A DNA stretch of 64,000 bases from Datura wrightii (Eukaryota > Streptophyta > Magnoliopsida > Solanales > Solanaceae): assembly GCA_035772735.1 (NCBI GenBank), contig JASDFA010000007.1, positions 73,632,501 through 73,696,500 on the forward strand, in the 5' to 3' direction. The first letter of the stretch is position 1, and the number at the start of each line of letters is the position of its first letter. The notes beneath the pieces are model-generated. The model was given only the letters and a program-made list of their open reading frames with translations, was not told the origin of the DNA and ran no database searches. The translations under genes were made by a program, and so were the position numbers. Of this stretch, positions 47,401 to 58,960 are shown piece by piece.

Positions 47401-49088
47401 AAGGACTACGACATGAGTGTCCTTTATCATCCGATCAAGGTCAATGTAGTAGTGGATGCTCTTAGTAGGTTGTCTATGGAGAGTGTGTTCCATGTCGAGG
47501 ATGGGAGGAAGGAGTTGGTGAAGGATGTCCATAGACTTGCTCATTTAGGGGTACTCCTTACAAACTCGATGGATGGTGGTGTGATTGTTGAAAATGGGTT
47601 GGATTCTTCTTTGGTGACGGAAGTTAAAGCAAGGCAAGATGAGGATCCTTTCCTAGTGAAGCTAAAGGAATCTGTTGGGAATCAGAAAGTGGAGTTTTTC
47701 TCCTAAGGGGGAGATGGTGTACTCTGCTATTGGGGCCAGTTGCGTGTGTCTGTTGTAGATGACTTGAGGGAGCATATGTTGAGCGAGGCTCATGGCTCTC
47801 GGTACTCTATCCATCCAGGTGCCACCAAGTTGTACCGTGAACTATGGGAAGTCTATTGGTGGAATGACATGAAGAACGACATAGTGGAGTTTGTGGTTAA
47901 GTGTCCGAACAGCCAATAGGTGAAGGTAGAGCATCAAAGATATGGAGGTATGCTTTAGGACATTAGCATTCCTACTTGGAATTGGAAAGATATCAATATA
48001 GACTTCATTACAAGCTTTTCTCATACACACCTATAGTATGACTCTATATGGGTGATTGTGGACAGGTTGACCAAATCAGCCCATTTCCTATCGGTCAAAA
48101 CTACTGATTCAACTGAGGATTATGCTAGATTTTACATTCGGGAGTTGGTTTGGTTGAATGGAGTTCCTTTGTCCATCATCTCGGATAGGGGTACTCAGTT
48201 CACTTTTTAGTTTTGAGGTTGTTTCAGAGGGGCCTTGGTACTTTGGTGAAGCTTAGCAAAGCTTTTCACCCATAGACAGATGGCTAGGATGAGTGGACCA
48301 TTCAAAATATTGAAGATATGTTGAAAGCGTGCGTGATTGATTTCAAAGGTAGTTGGGATGATCACTTGCCTCTCATTGAGTTTGCCTACAATAACAGTTA
48401 TCACTCTAGCATTTAGATGGCTCCGCTTGAGGCTCTTTATGCGCGGAGGTGTAGGTCACCTATTAGATGGTAATAGGGACAAATTCAGTTCATGAGGCTA
48501 TGGAGAAAGTTCAGCTCATTAAAAGAGGCTGAAAATAGCACAGAGTCATCAGAAATCTTATGCAGATGTTAGGCAGAGAGAGATTGTGTTTGAGGTACAT
48601 GATTGGTTGTTTCTGAAGGTGTCTCCCATGAAGGGAGTTATAGGATTCAATAAGAAAGGGCAGCTTAGTCCCCGATATGTTTGTCCTTATAGGATTCTAA
48701 GGTGAGTTGGCAAGGTGGCATATGAGCTGGAGCTACCAGCAAAGCTAGCTTTGGTGCATCCAATTTTCCATGTATCTTTGTTGAAGAAGTGCATTGGTAA
48801 TCCAGCCTTAGTTGTTCCGGTAGAGAGCATTGGTGTGAAGGATAGTCTTACCTATGAGGAGGTTCCGGTTGAGAACCTTGATCGTCAGATTCAGAAATTG
48901 AGGAATAAAGAAGTAGTTCTGTGAAGGTTTTGTTGAGAAATCAGCTTGTTGAGGGAGCTACATGGGAAGCCGAAGCACATATGATGGCTAGATACCATAT
49001 CTTTTCCCTTCTGGCTCAGTTCCAACATGAGGTACCAGTTTCATCCTTCGCACTTTATTCAGTTTCATGTCAAGTTTATGTCTCTTAG
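44414..49088 (+). pseudogene. Element G gag-pol polyprotein, broken
   Basis: The frame expected to start MPPHRVNGR begins with ACG at 44414, so the start codon is lost. Gag core is in 44414-45000, zinc-knuckle linker about 45360-45500, protease about 45670-45920 (LLDPRDTLSF, the loop glycine replaced by Arg), RT about 46220-46990 with FVDDILI, RNase H about 47110-47470 (VVYCNASRVG: first Asp now Asn), integrase about 47730-48600 (ISDRGTQF near 48180), and a chromodomain-like end (about 48850-49000). Stop at 49086-49088. In-frame stops include TAG at 44747 and TGA at about 47285. It cannot yield an active polyprotein. Confidence 0.85.
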
Positions 49089-49226
49089 TTCTTTTCATGT
49101 CATAACATGCATGTATGTTTCATGAATTTAGTTCAGTCATGTAAATCAGCCCGGGTTAGTTCTTTTCATGTCATAACATGCATGTATGTTTCATGAATTT
49201 AGTTCAGTCATGTAAATCAGCCCGGG
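49085..49226. repeat. 71-bp tandem duplication
   Basis: 49085-49155 and 49156-49226 are identical by eye (TTAGTTCTTTTCATGTCATA to CAGCCCGGG). The polyprotein stop codon lies in the first copy. Identity in an otherwise decayed element suggests a recent event. Confidence 0.93.
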
Positions 49227-49346
49227 GTCAGTCACTCCATCAATTTTGAACTACGGTTGTTTAGTTCTAGGAATTGCAGTTCTTTCCCTAGCCTTCCAAT
49301 ATGCTTAATCAATATTCGAGAACGAATCTTCTCAAGGGAGAGATAA

Positions 49347-51648
49347 TGTAACACCCCAAAAGTCCTTAGAACAAACCTGAGGGTTGAAGCAAAGAAAATA
49401 GGAGAAACTACACCAGATCACAGAATGAGTCATCAAGTGACTCGTTCGTCCACTTAACGACTCGTTAAGTGAGTCATTAGGTACAGTAAAGCTGAGGTAA
49501 AATGTTGAGTTTCAGAGAGTCCTGACAACTAGTTAAGTAACCCGTCAAGTGACCCAATGGTTCATGGTGTGACCCATTAAGTGTGCTATGGTGGAGAAAA
49601 TATTGATTTCCAGTGTACTTCACGAATTGAGGAACGAGTCATCAAGTCCCCTGATGATCCATTAAGTGACTCATTCAGTGAAAAAGATCAGAGAATGGAG
49701 AAGAGGTTTCCAATGGCGACGGGTCAGGGGAGGACCCGTCAAGTCTCCCAATAGATCGTCCAGTCCCTTGTTGGGTCCGACAGTTTGATTTTTTCTGTCA
49801 GATCATTAAGGGTGTTTTCGTAATTTTTAAGTTTCTAACTCCTAAACTAAGTCATTTTAAGTCTTCCAAATGATGTTTTAAGGGTTTTTAATCATCCTAA
49901 ACCCTCATTCTACTACTAACACTCTCATTAGAAGATCAAGCCCTCAAGTGAAGCAAGGATTCTCCATCTTCATCCTCTTCAAACTCTCTTAGGTATCAAA
50001 CCCTAGAAAGAATTCTTCAAGACCAGGTATGTAGGGTTATGAATGAGAAAATCATTCCACCCTCACACTCAATTTCACCCCAAATCTATGATTTCAGTGT
50101 CTCCAAGCATGTCAAATTGAATTCTAGGATTTTACCCCATTTTCATGATATCTTCTATGTTATCTCTATGTGTTTAATCATTTCATGTTTTAATTGATGT
50201 TTCATGTCTATTAGGGCATATTTAATCCTCAATTTACTTATTAATTCATGATTTCAAGTATATGAAGTTTATTCCCTATTATGCATGATTTTAGAAATTT
50301 AAGCTTACGAGTCCATGATTTAAAGTATGATGAATTAAATTATGTTTCATGATAATAATGCATTATTTCCACAAGAACCCTTCATGAATTTATGAATTTT
50401 TAAAGTATGATGATTTCCTCAAGTATGCATGACTTTTATGAATATCAAGTATCTGATCATATCCTACTCATGGGCCTATTTTATGGCTAGTTTACGTATC
50501 TCAAGCATGTTTATGTATTTCATGATCTCAACTAGTCCATGTACTTCAAGTATATTTCATGATTATAATATGAGCACTATATATATTTTGGGAGTAGTAT
50601 TTAACACCGAGTAGACTGGGGTTCTAGTGCACCCAGGTCTCGGAACTACATGCCAACATAGCCATGATGGGGTCCTCCACGAGAGTGTCTCCCATTCCCA
50701 AATGAGCCACCAATGAGTGATATCACGCCTTTTCATGATTCTACACTTGTCAAGGTATAAACACCCTCCCGACTAGGAATTTACAGGTTGGACTCCATGT
50801 ATGCTCACGTGGGATATGTCGGTTATAAAAATCTCCCACTGTTCCTCATGTTTTCAGTTACTCGTGTTCATGACTTATGATATTATGTTTATTAGCATAT
50901 TTGACCCATTGATCAGTTTATGAGCTTTCACTTGCGATTTCAAGCACGACAAGTTATATGATTTTTATTTTTAAACCTTGGGTCATTATGTTCAGATTAT
51001 GATGAATAGCTTATGAATATATATATACATACATACATATATATGTATGTATATATGTGTGTATGTATGTATATATGTACTTCATATTTATGGCTTTTAG
51101 CTTCTGTCCTTACTCTCATGATCTTTCTTGATTTATACTCATGATTTTAGACTAATGTTTTACTAGCATGTTTTACTTACCTTATATATTTAGTACATTC
51201 AAAGTACTGACTGCATACTCTATGCTATATCGTCTCATGATATAGGTTCGGGTGATCCATCTCAGTCTCGCCATTAGCTCGCTCCTGCTCAGACCAACCA
51301 ATTTCCCCAATCGTTGTGAGTTCTCATCATAGGAGGATGTCTATCAGTTTATTTTGTCATGTCTTCTTTTAGTTTCAGACTTAGTGAGCTAGTCAGGAGT
51401 GTTTTCCCATCAGCTCATCGTAGTAGTAGAGGCTTTTAAGACAATCATAGACAGAAAGATCAGGGTTGTTGTTTTATGTTCACTCTTTTATTCATATATT
51501 AACCAGACTTCCACTTATATCATGTTCATACTTTATTTCTGTATAGTAAGGTCTTTATCATGCTATGTATGTGTCATGGGTTAGCTTAAAGTAATTCATG
51601 GTTCCAGATCCGGTGTCTCGATCTGAGGTATCAGCTCGAGTCATGACA
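49347..51648 (+). repeat. 3' LTR of G (about 2302 bp)
   Basis: Starts TGTAACACCCCAAAAG after a purine-rich tract (CAAGGGAGAGATA, 49333-49345) and ends GAGTCATGACA. It holds ACTCGTT-type words at 49430-49780 and a TA/TG microsatellite at about 51015-51075. No gene is seen. Confidence 0.87.
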
Positions 51649-52343
51649 TTGAGAGAGAGAAGCTTTGAATTCTATGAATGATGTTCTGAAGGTCTAAGTA
51701 GAGAATGAGGGCGGAGAACCATTTCACTCTTCTAAAGCTTTTGAAAATATTCTCAAAACAACGTAGTTTAGGAATTAGAATAGTAAGAAGTTACAAAAAT
51801 TTCCCTGGAGAGTAGTTTGAAAAACTTTATGTCCAGAATGGGTCAAACAACGAGTCGTTGGTTGTGACCATGACTCATTGGGACCAGTCATTGGTTCTGG
51901 GTCTGAAATTTCAGTCTCTGGATCTCTTCCAACGGGCAGACAGGAAGACCTGCTAGAAGATACAACGGGTCTTTGTTTCCATTCGTTGTCACTGAAGTGA
52001 TCTTGGAAAACTTTTGAATTTCATCCAATGGTTTGTTAGGATGAGTCGTTACTTCTTCCAATGACTCATTATCTTGCTCGTTGGTTCAGAAAAAGATTTT
52101 GACAAGTTTCTGAACTTTGTCAGAATAGGTAACATGACGACTCGTTACTTCATCCAACAAGTCATTATATGTCTCATTAAGTTTTGAGGAAGAAAGATCT
52201 GTTGACAACAATGACTGCACTAACGGGTCGTTGATTCCAACAGCGGCTCATCTGACTAATCATTCTGTGAAAAATTTTATGTTCTCCTTCTGGTTTTCAT
52301 TCCAAGTTCGAGGTTTGGTCTTAGGGACTTTTGGGATTTTACA
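51649..52343 (-). repeat. Remnant of B 5' LTR, outer part
   Basis: Matches 11836-12513 (TGAATGATGTTCTGAAGG, TTAGGGACTTTTGGG) in the same orientation. It is the U3 side of the LTR whose U5 end lies at 43581. It contains ACGAGTCGTTGG-type words. Confidence 0.82.
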
Positions 52344-52378
52344 ATTGGGCCGAGATGGGTGAGGGTCCGCGTTTGTGG

Positions 52379-53331
52379 TGTGTCACAGAGGCAGTGTTCC
52401 ACGATGCACTCCGTGACACGTAGCTTGTTATTCCGGGAAAAATTTCCACTAGTATAAATAGCACACTTAGGTTTATTTTTAATTATTCTGACTTGGTTGA
52501 GCAAGAACGTCGGTTACAGGCAGTTGACGGGACGATATTCTTAGGGTTCTTCTCTATCTCTTTCTTCCTTATCATTTAACGGTGTCAAATCCACAAATGA
52601 GTGGCTAAATTAACTTCTTGCTGAGGTTAAGAACATTTGTAGTGGAATGTAATTATGGCTCATTTTGGTTTTTCATCTTTTCTTCTATGGTTGTTCTATT
52701 AATTCTTGTTCTTACTGCATTAATGTTTGGCCAATATTGATGTATATCTAAAAAATCCGGTTTGCGCTCGAAAGAGAAAGAAATTGGAAAGTTGTGAATT
52801 AATAGGATATGATCTCTTCTTGGTTTGGGAAAACTGAGAATTGATTTACCTTCAGAATAAAAATATATCTGAAAGTCGTATTAGTCAATTAAGGAATCGG
52901 TTTCGTATGGCTAGAACATGAATTTCTTCTTATCACAGAAATGTAGGTGGAAGGTTCATGATTCTTAAGTTAGGTTAAATACGAGAATTTTAATCCATAG
53001 GCAATAATTCTTGACTAGCAACCAAAGGAAAGATTAACCAATTTGTATCAATAAAATGCTTCCCTGCATGATTGTTTCAGCCTCAACATGCTCATTACTA
53101 TAGTTCAGACTTAATTTGTACATTTGTTTTAGATTAGTATAAATTAAGAAACAAACTCCCAAAATCTTCTTGAAACTGTTTTCTGCATTATTAGAGTTAG
53201 AGTTTATTAACACTTGATTTGATTATTACCTGGGTCCAGTCCCTATGGGATCGATACTTGGCTTACTTAAGCCATTTTACTACTTGTTCGACCACGTGCA
53301 CTTGCGTGTAGTTGTGAAAAACACCGAACAG
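52379..53331 (+). mobile_element. LTR fragment of the D family
   Basis: Matches D LTR from its last repeat units to its final bases (AACACCGAACA at 53331). It has the TATA box at 52453-52461. The U3 start is missing, so this is the truncated remnant of a solo LTR or of a larger element. Confidence 0.82.
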
Positions 53332-54480
53332 ACAACACACCAATTGAGAATTTGTTAAAGCATAACATTTAATGTAATGCTAATTAAAATAAGAAAATGT
53401 GATTTAAACAATAGCACGAACAATCTAAGGTTAAGGCGGAACATGCAGGTATGTAGAATGTATATTATATTTCAACTAACCTTTCTCTTAGGTTGATGGT
53501 TGGTGATGAGTAACCTATGGCTCGGGTCTTTCGAACCTCTAGCCAATTACTGAATTATGAGCCTTACACATTTCTATGATGCAATAACTCATCTTCTAGC
53601 GAATCACAATAGTTTCCCTAGATAACCAAATATGACGTTACAGGTATATATTTCTATCCTGCACGCGAATATTACATTTAATTCACAACACAAATAAGAA
53701 CATATTCCCCTATTCAAAGTCTACCCTAATAATTTTCCTCTCAGAATCAAAATTAGGATTCTAATTTTTACATTAATGATGGCCAAACATTAATGGCATG
53801 AAAAGAAAGAATAGCAGAACAACCTTTCTTAAAAGAATAGAATTAAGCTGAATTATTATAAAATTACACAATCCTGCAATTAGCCTCAACCTCAGAGTGA
53901 GGTGATTTAGCCACTCATTTGTTGATTAAACATCTTCAAACAAGTAGTAATCATACCAACAATTGAATTTTAGAAGAAAAGAGAAGAGAAATAACCCTAA
54001 AATTTTCTTCAGCTCAACTGCCTGCCTCCCACGTTCGTGCAAAAAATGTCAAATATCCAAAATAAAAGCCCAAGTATTCTATTTATACAAGTGGAAAATT
54101 TCCCATAAATAAACTGGCAACGTGGCAGGAAGGCCATCGCGGAGCTCAGGCTCCGTGCCACGGAGCCATCATGAGGGCTCACTAGAATCTGGCAACGCAA
54201 GAATTTCCCTCAACGTGGCACGGAGGCCATCGCGGAGATCAAGCTCCGTGCCATGGAGCCATCGTGCTCCTTCACTATTTTGTGCCTTCCAATTTTTCAT
54301 AATTTTCTTCCTCCACCTATATAATGCGGCACGTTGTTCAACGCGGACCATCCTTAGTGTCACACGGTCGGGGATCTTTCAATTCTCTCTTTTCACCCTC
54401 AAAATATTTGCCTATTCTCCCCGGAGTTTAACTTGCTCCTCCAGCTTAAACCACTGTCTTCTCCACCTGTAAATAGTCAC
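53332..54480 (-). mobile_element. Inverted LTR-like remnant related to D/F
   Basis: On the minus strand it resembles D LTR in parts: ATTAATGTTTGGCCAT (near 53785), ATAAATAGAATACTTGG (near 54075), and CpG-rich CTCCGTGCCACGGAGCC words (54130-54260). No partner LTR or primer site is seen. The right limit is approximate. The small open frames here are in the repeat block and are not called genes. Confidence 0.6.
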
Positions 54481-54629
54481 CACACAATTATTTATCCGTA
54501 AAATAGAAACAACCTTAATTAACTCAAACATGCGTGAATACATCAATATTCTCCCTATCCAGACTCGTAATAGGTTGAAAATATGGAGTTTGGTCGTATA
54601 AATACACCCAATATCAACCACCTAGTTAG
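54481..54629. other. Unassigned AT-rich DNA
   Basis: No gene, repeat or site was recognised between the inverted LTR remnant and the pol fragment. Confidence 0.5.
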
Positions 54630-55857
54630 GGTTAAGGATGTGGAGACTGGAGACCTCAACTATCAGTCAATTCGTGTGGTGTGTGAATATCTGGAGACGT
54701 TTCCTGATGATTTTCCCAGTGTTCCTTCATAGAGGAAAATTGCTTTTGATATTGATCTATTAACCAATAAGCAAGCTATCTCTATTCCTCCCTACGGGAT
54801 GGCTCCTTTCGAGCTAAAGGAATTGAAGGATCAGTTAAAGGATCTGTAGGATAAGTGCTTCATTAGATCGAGCCAGTTTCCCTAGAGTGCACCAGTTCTA
54901 TTTTTTCGAAAGAAGGACGGTTCCCTTCGCTTGTGTATTGACTATCAGCAGTTGAACAAGGTTACCGTCAAGAACAAGTACCCCCTTACCCAGGATCGAT
55001 GATTTATTTGACTAGATTCAGGGTGCCAAGTGCTTCTCCAAGATTGATCTCAGGTCCCGGTATCACCAACTCAGGGTTCGGGAGAGTGAAATCCCGAAGA
55101 CCGCTTTCGAGACTCGGTATGGTCACTACTAATTTGTCGTTATGTCTTTCGGACAAACCAATGCCCCTGCAGCTCTTATGGATCTAATGAAAAGGGTTTC
55201 CAAGGCATGTTTTCGTGATTGTGCTCATTGATGACATCTTTATATACTCATGGAGCGAGGAGGAGCATTCCACTCACTTGAGAGTAGTGCTTTAGACCCT
55301 CAAGGATCGTCAACTATATGCAAAGTTTAGTAAAGGTGATTTGGCTAGACTTTGTGGCATTTATGGGTCATGTGGTATCAAGCGAAGGCATAAGGGTAGA
55401 TTCCCCGACGATTGAGGCGGTGAAGAATTGGCCCAAAACGTTAAATCCTTCAGAATTGTGGAGTTTCTTGGGCTTAGCAGGCTACTACCGAATATTCATT
55501 GAGGGATTTTCATCAATTGCAGCCCTATTGACCAGGTTGACCAAAAAAAATGTGAAGTTCCAATGGTCGGATGCTTGTGAGAAAAGCTTGCAAGAGTTGA
55601 AGACCGACTCACTTCAGCACCAGTGTTAACTTTACCCGAAGGTACTGATGGCTTTATTGTATATTTTGACGCTTCAAGAGTCAGATTGGGATGTGTGTTA
55701 ATGCAGTGTGGGAAGGTAATAGCATATGCCTCGAGACAGCTGAAAGTTCATGAAAAGAATTACATGACCCATGAGCTTGAGTTCACCGCAGTGGTGTTTG
55801 CATTAAAGATATGGTGACATTACTTATATAGGGTCCATGTGGATGTATTTACGAATC
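54630..55857 (+). pseudogene. Element J: chromovirus pol fragment (RT and RNase H)
   Basis: Starts inside the protease-RT link (DVETGDLNYQSIRVV) and ends abruptly inside RNase H (VHVDVFTNQKK) where element H begins. RT parts include FRKKDGSLRLCIDYQQLNK (about 54905), PKTAFETRYGHY (about 55095) and FVIVLIDDIFIYS (about 55210). RNase H begins GFIVYFDASRVRLGCV (about 55650). At least four stops and several frame changes are present. Both ends are truncated and no LTR or gag is attached. It resembles A, B and G pol but is a separate copy. Confidence 0.83.
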
Positions 55858-55862
55858 AAAAG

Positions 55863-56440
55863 AAGATATACAGACATACTTTATACAAGGCAGAACAAAT
55901 AATGCACGGTTAATGCTCTGGGGGAATAATAAAAAAGTTCACCGGAGGAACTAATCCAGAAGTGGACAAAACATCCGGAGCAAGAAGTAAATACAAGACA
56001 ACCGATACAGAGTTATTCCGGAGTAGAGACCATCCATTACTTCACCAGACATTCAATCTAATTTGTTTATCACTTAAAGCGAATTAATGCACAATGATTG
56101 TCAGGTATTAAAAGACCTTAAACCCAATAAATTCTATAATAGGACAACCCTTGTACCACAAAGGAAATCTTAAGAGACACAAGAGAATACAAATGATCGT
56201 TTCTAATGTGAGTTCTTAAACATTCAGTTAAAAGCTTTATTTTATTTCATTCTAAGCAACAAACAAATCTATAATTCATTAAGGATATCATCTAACTTTC
56301 AGGCCATCGGGCTATTATTTTTTTATTTACTGTTATTTCATCATATGAGTTATACTGTATTTCATATTACTCGGCCAAATTAAACACTTATCCTTTTAGC
56401 CTAACTATACATTTAATTGTACTTATTTTTAGGGTAAAGA
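55863..56440 (+). repeat. Left LTR of H
   Basis: Aligned with the right copy at an offset of about 1440 (shared GAATTAATGCA/AAATCAATGCA, CAATGATTGTC-like words, CTACAATTCATCAAGGATAT-type words). Diverged by many single changes. Confidence 0.78.
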
Positions 56441-56443
56441 GTT

Positions 56444-56462
56444 TGGCACCTAATGTGGGGTT
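56444..56462 (+). other. Possible primer binding site of H
   Basis: TGGCACCTAATGTGGGG resembles the tRNA-Arg-type site TGGCGCCCACCGTGGGG remembered from Ogre/Tat elements, with several changes. This is tentative. Confidence 0.4.
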
Positions 56463-56558
56463 AAGGATAATAGTGTAGCCTATTTGGTTTTACTTATTAA
56501 TTACTAACAAACTTAATACTTTACAAAAAATTTCAGATTCACAAGGTCAACTATAAGA

Positions 56559-56804
56559 ATGGTCGGAATTGAAAATATGGAATCATTAAATATCGATGAC
56601 AACATGCTTCTAAATGCACTCATCAACTTGGAAATAGATCCGGTGGCTAACAACATCCAAACTATTAACAAACTGGAGACTTCTCCACAAACTTCTTGTT
56701 GCTCCAAGAAGTTTGAGACTCAAAATGATGATATTAGTGACTCGAACACAGTAAGAATAATCGAAGCGAACTTGACAAAAATCTTATTGATGCTGGAAAT
56801 CTAG
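56559..56804 (+). CDS. Hypothetical small ORF in H (81 aa)
   Basis: Begins MVGIENMESLNIDDNMLLNA. It is acidic and Asn/Ile-rich, without a domain I recognise. It is the only sizeable open frame in the internal region of H, starting about 100 bases after the primer site, where gag would begin. The AT-rich context makes chance likely; a decayed gag start is also possible. Confidence 0.2.
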   Translation: MVGIENMESLNIDDNMLLNALINLEIDPVANNIQTINKLETSPQTSCCSKKFETQNDDISDSNTVRIIEANLTKILLMLEI

Positions 56805-57302
56805 CAAAAGATGATAATTGAAGGTAAGTAAATCAAAGAAAGAAACTAGAAGTTTGGGTGAAGATTGAGGAAAGCAATTTGAAGAAGATGAAGAAATTTA
56901 TTGAAGTGTTTAACAAAGTAAAAAATTAAAAAGCTTAGGATGGATGTTTAAAAAGAGAAAAGGGTCGCTAGCAATTAAAATGAAAGTGACAACCATCATT
57001 ATGATGACGCTTTAAAAACTCAACTTGCTTAGAATCCAGCCAAATGAGGACACTTGACCAAAAAGACAGGTTATAAATAATTCAGGGCAGCAAAAGACGA
57101 AATTTTCCAGCTCTTTGATAGATGAAAAATCTTTTTTCGATAATGGAGACAAGAGTAATCATCAACGCTTACTGAAAAAATAAAAAATTTTACTCCAAAA
57201 AGCATGAGTACTACTGTATAGGATAAAAATAAGCCATACATATGGATGGGTTAGAATGAAGACATGTGACCAGTAAGATAAGTATGCAAAGTTATCTAGA
57301 AT

Positions 57303-57884
57303 AAGACACATGGACATATTTTATACATGATCGGATAAATGATGCACAGTTAACACTCAAGGGGATAATAATAACAAAGTTTATTAGAAGAACTGATCCA
57401 GATGTGAAAAAGAACGTCCGAAGAAAATCGAAGTAAACACAAGACAGCTGTTATAGGATAATTACAGAGTCAACATCATTCATTACTCCATCAACATGTA
57501 ATGTAATTTATTTGTCATTTAAAATAAATCAATGCATAATGATTGTCAAGCATTAAAGGATATTAAACCAAAAAAAATTTGTAAATAGGACAACATCTAT
57601 ACTACAAAGGACATTTGAAAGAGACACAAGAGAATAATTATAGTCTTTCTTATTTGAGTTCTTAAGCATTTAGTTAAAAGCTTCTTTTATTTTATTCTGA
57701 GCAGCAAATGAATCTACAATTCATCAAGGATATCATTTAACTTTTAGGTCATCAGACTACAATTTCTTTATTTACCATCATTATATTATCTAATTTATAT
57801 TGTATTTCTTATATATGGGCCAAATCAACCACTTATCATTGTAGCCTCATTAGAAATTCAATTGTACCAATTCTTAGAGTAAAC
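57303..57884 (+). repeat. Right LTR of H
   Basis: Second copy of the direct repeat, ending TTAGAGTAAACA. Confidence 0.78.
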
Positions 57885-58239
57885 AATTGTGACAATCAAT
57901 TTTATATCGAGGTGTCAAAACTAGTTCATAAAAAATGCTCTGTTTAACCCGTTTAACTTGTCTATTTATTGATTTATTCTATTTTGACTAGTTTAATTAT
58001 GGCCAATTTTAAAAATGGGCTAATATGTAATTTAAATATTTTATAAGAAATTTTGTTAAAATATTTTCAAAGAATATATTAAATATTTTTATTTAATATG
58101 TTATATATATTCATAATAATACTTAAAAAATTATTAGATACTTAAAATATATAAAATTAAAAATGAAGAAATTAAAATTTATTAAGAACTAGATGGGTTG
58201 GATTATCATCCTCTTTTTAGCTCATTTCACCCCAATCAA
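57885..58239. other. AT-rich DNA, no feature seen
   Basis: Contains short A/T runs and no convincing gene, repeat or terminal motif. Confidence 0.5.
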
Positions 58240-58960
58240 TTTAGCCAAGTAATTTTTAAGTTTTTACATGGATTGCCCCTATTTTTAAGTAGTCTTCAAC
58301 TTTTGTTCGTCAAATTTGTGGTCTTTAATTTTTTGTGCCTATTGCTCATTTAATAAAAATGTGTGGGCCAAAATACCCTTAATATGACTTAATTTTGTTG
58401 GGCAAAATTAATTTCATAGAAAAAAAACTTTTTTGCTCTAGGATATAAGTACTATAGTAATCTGTTTCACGGAGCAAGACTTTTAGAGAATTTTTCCTTG
58501 GGGCATAACTCGTGTTACTGAAATTATCACTTGTGGCATAACTTGTGTTACTGAACTTATGCCGCGTGGACTAACTTGTGCCACTAAACTTATATCATGG
58601 GACATAGTTAGTGCCACTAAACTTATGCCTTGTGGCATAACTAGTGTTACTGAACTTATGTCTTGGGTCATAACTTATGTCTTGAGACATAATTTCTTTT
58701 GCGTGAAGCATATAACTTGTGATTTGGGGCATAACTTGCATCTTGGGAAATAACTAGTCCTATTGAACTTATGTCATGTGGCATAACTTGTGCCACTGAA
58801 TTTATGTCTTGCGAATTTTTTGTGTTGTCAGAGGCGTCCTCGATCATTTTTTGTTACTTAAAATGGCAAATAACAAAAATTAAAGACAACAAATTTAAGA
58901 GGCAAATATTAAAGACGTTCTCAAAATAGAGGTATTTGTGCAAATGACCCAGTAACTTTT
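58240..58960. mobile_element. Foldback-like MITE with inner minisatellite
   Basis: 58265-58350 and 58860-58950 are inverted relatives (AAATTTGTGGTCTTTAATTT on one side, complement of AAATTAAAGACAACAAATTT on the other). The middle carries 33-bp repeats. Such a layout, with long imperfect inverted ends and a repetitive core, is known from foldback or Mutator-like non-autonomous elements. Outer ends and target duplication are not resolved. Confidence 0.6.
58495..58815. repeat. 33-bp minisatellite (TTATGCC...GGCATAACTT)
   Basis: Unit of the type CTTATGCCTTGTGGCATAAC followed by TTGTGTTACTGAA, in degenerate copies. Each unit contains a small inverted repeat (TTATGCC/GGCATAA). Confidence 0.85.

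Larger units (their letters stand above)
43604..51648 (+). mobile_element. Element G: Ty3 chromovirus inserted in B 5' LTR
   Basis: The 5' LTR is cut down to its last 600 bases (about 43604-44205); the 3' LTR is complete (49347-51648). Between them are a decayed initiator-tRNA-Met primer site, gag-pol and a purine-rich tract. B LTR sequence follows directly at 51649. The left end of G and about 1.4 kb of B LTR are missing together, so one deletion probably removed both. Confidence 0.82.
10349..52343 (-). mobile_element. Element B: Ty3 chromovirus split by nested insertions
   Basis: The pieces, all minus strand, are: 3' LTR 10349-12513, 3' untranslated DNA 12514-12642 and 38701-38741, gag-pol 38742-43361, primer site about 43566-43578, the U5 end of the 5' LTR from 43581, and the rest of the 5' LTR at about 51649-52343. 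Element C separates the two parts of the untranslated DNA. Element G separates the two parts of the 5' LTR. No exact target duplication was found at the outer ends; TTGGG occurs one base from each. Confidence 0.8.
55863..57884 (+). mobile_element. Element H: short non-autonomous LTR element (about 2 kb)
   Basis: A direct repeat of about 580 bases (55863-56440 and 57303-57884) flanks about 860 bases. TTTGGCACCTAATGTGGGG follows the first copy, where a primer site should be. No retroelement protein is recognised, so this fits a TRIM/LARD-like element. The exact LTR starts are unclear and no target duplication was confirmed. Confidence 0.75.

Noticed and set aside
58483..58753. Repetitive peptides in both strands
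   Set aside because: Translation of the 33-bp minisatellite in the foldback-like element.
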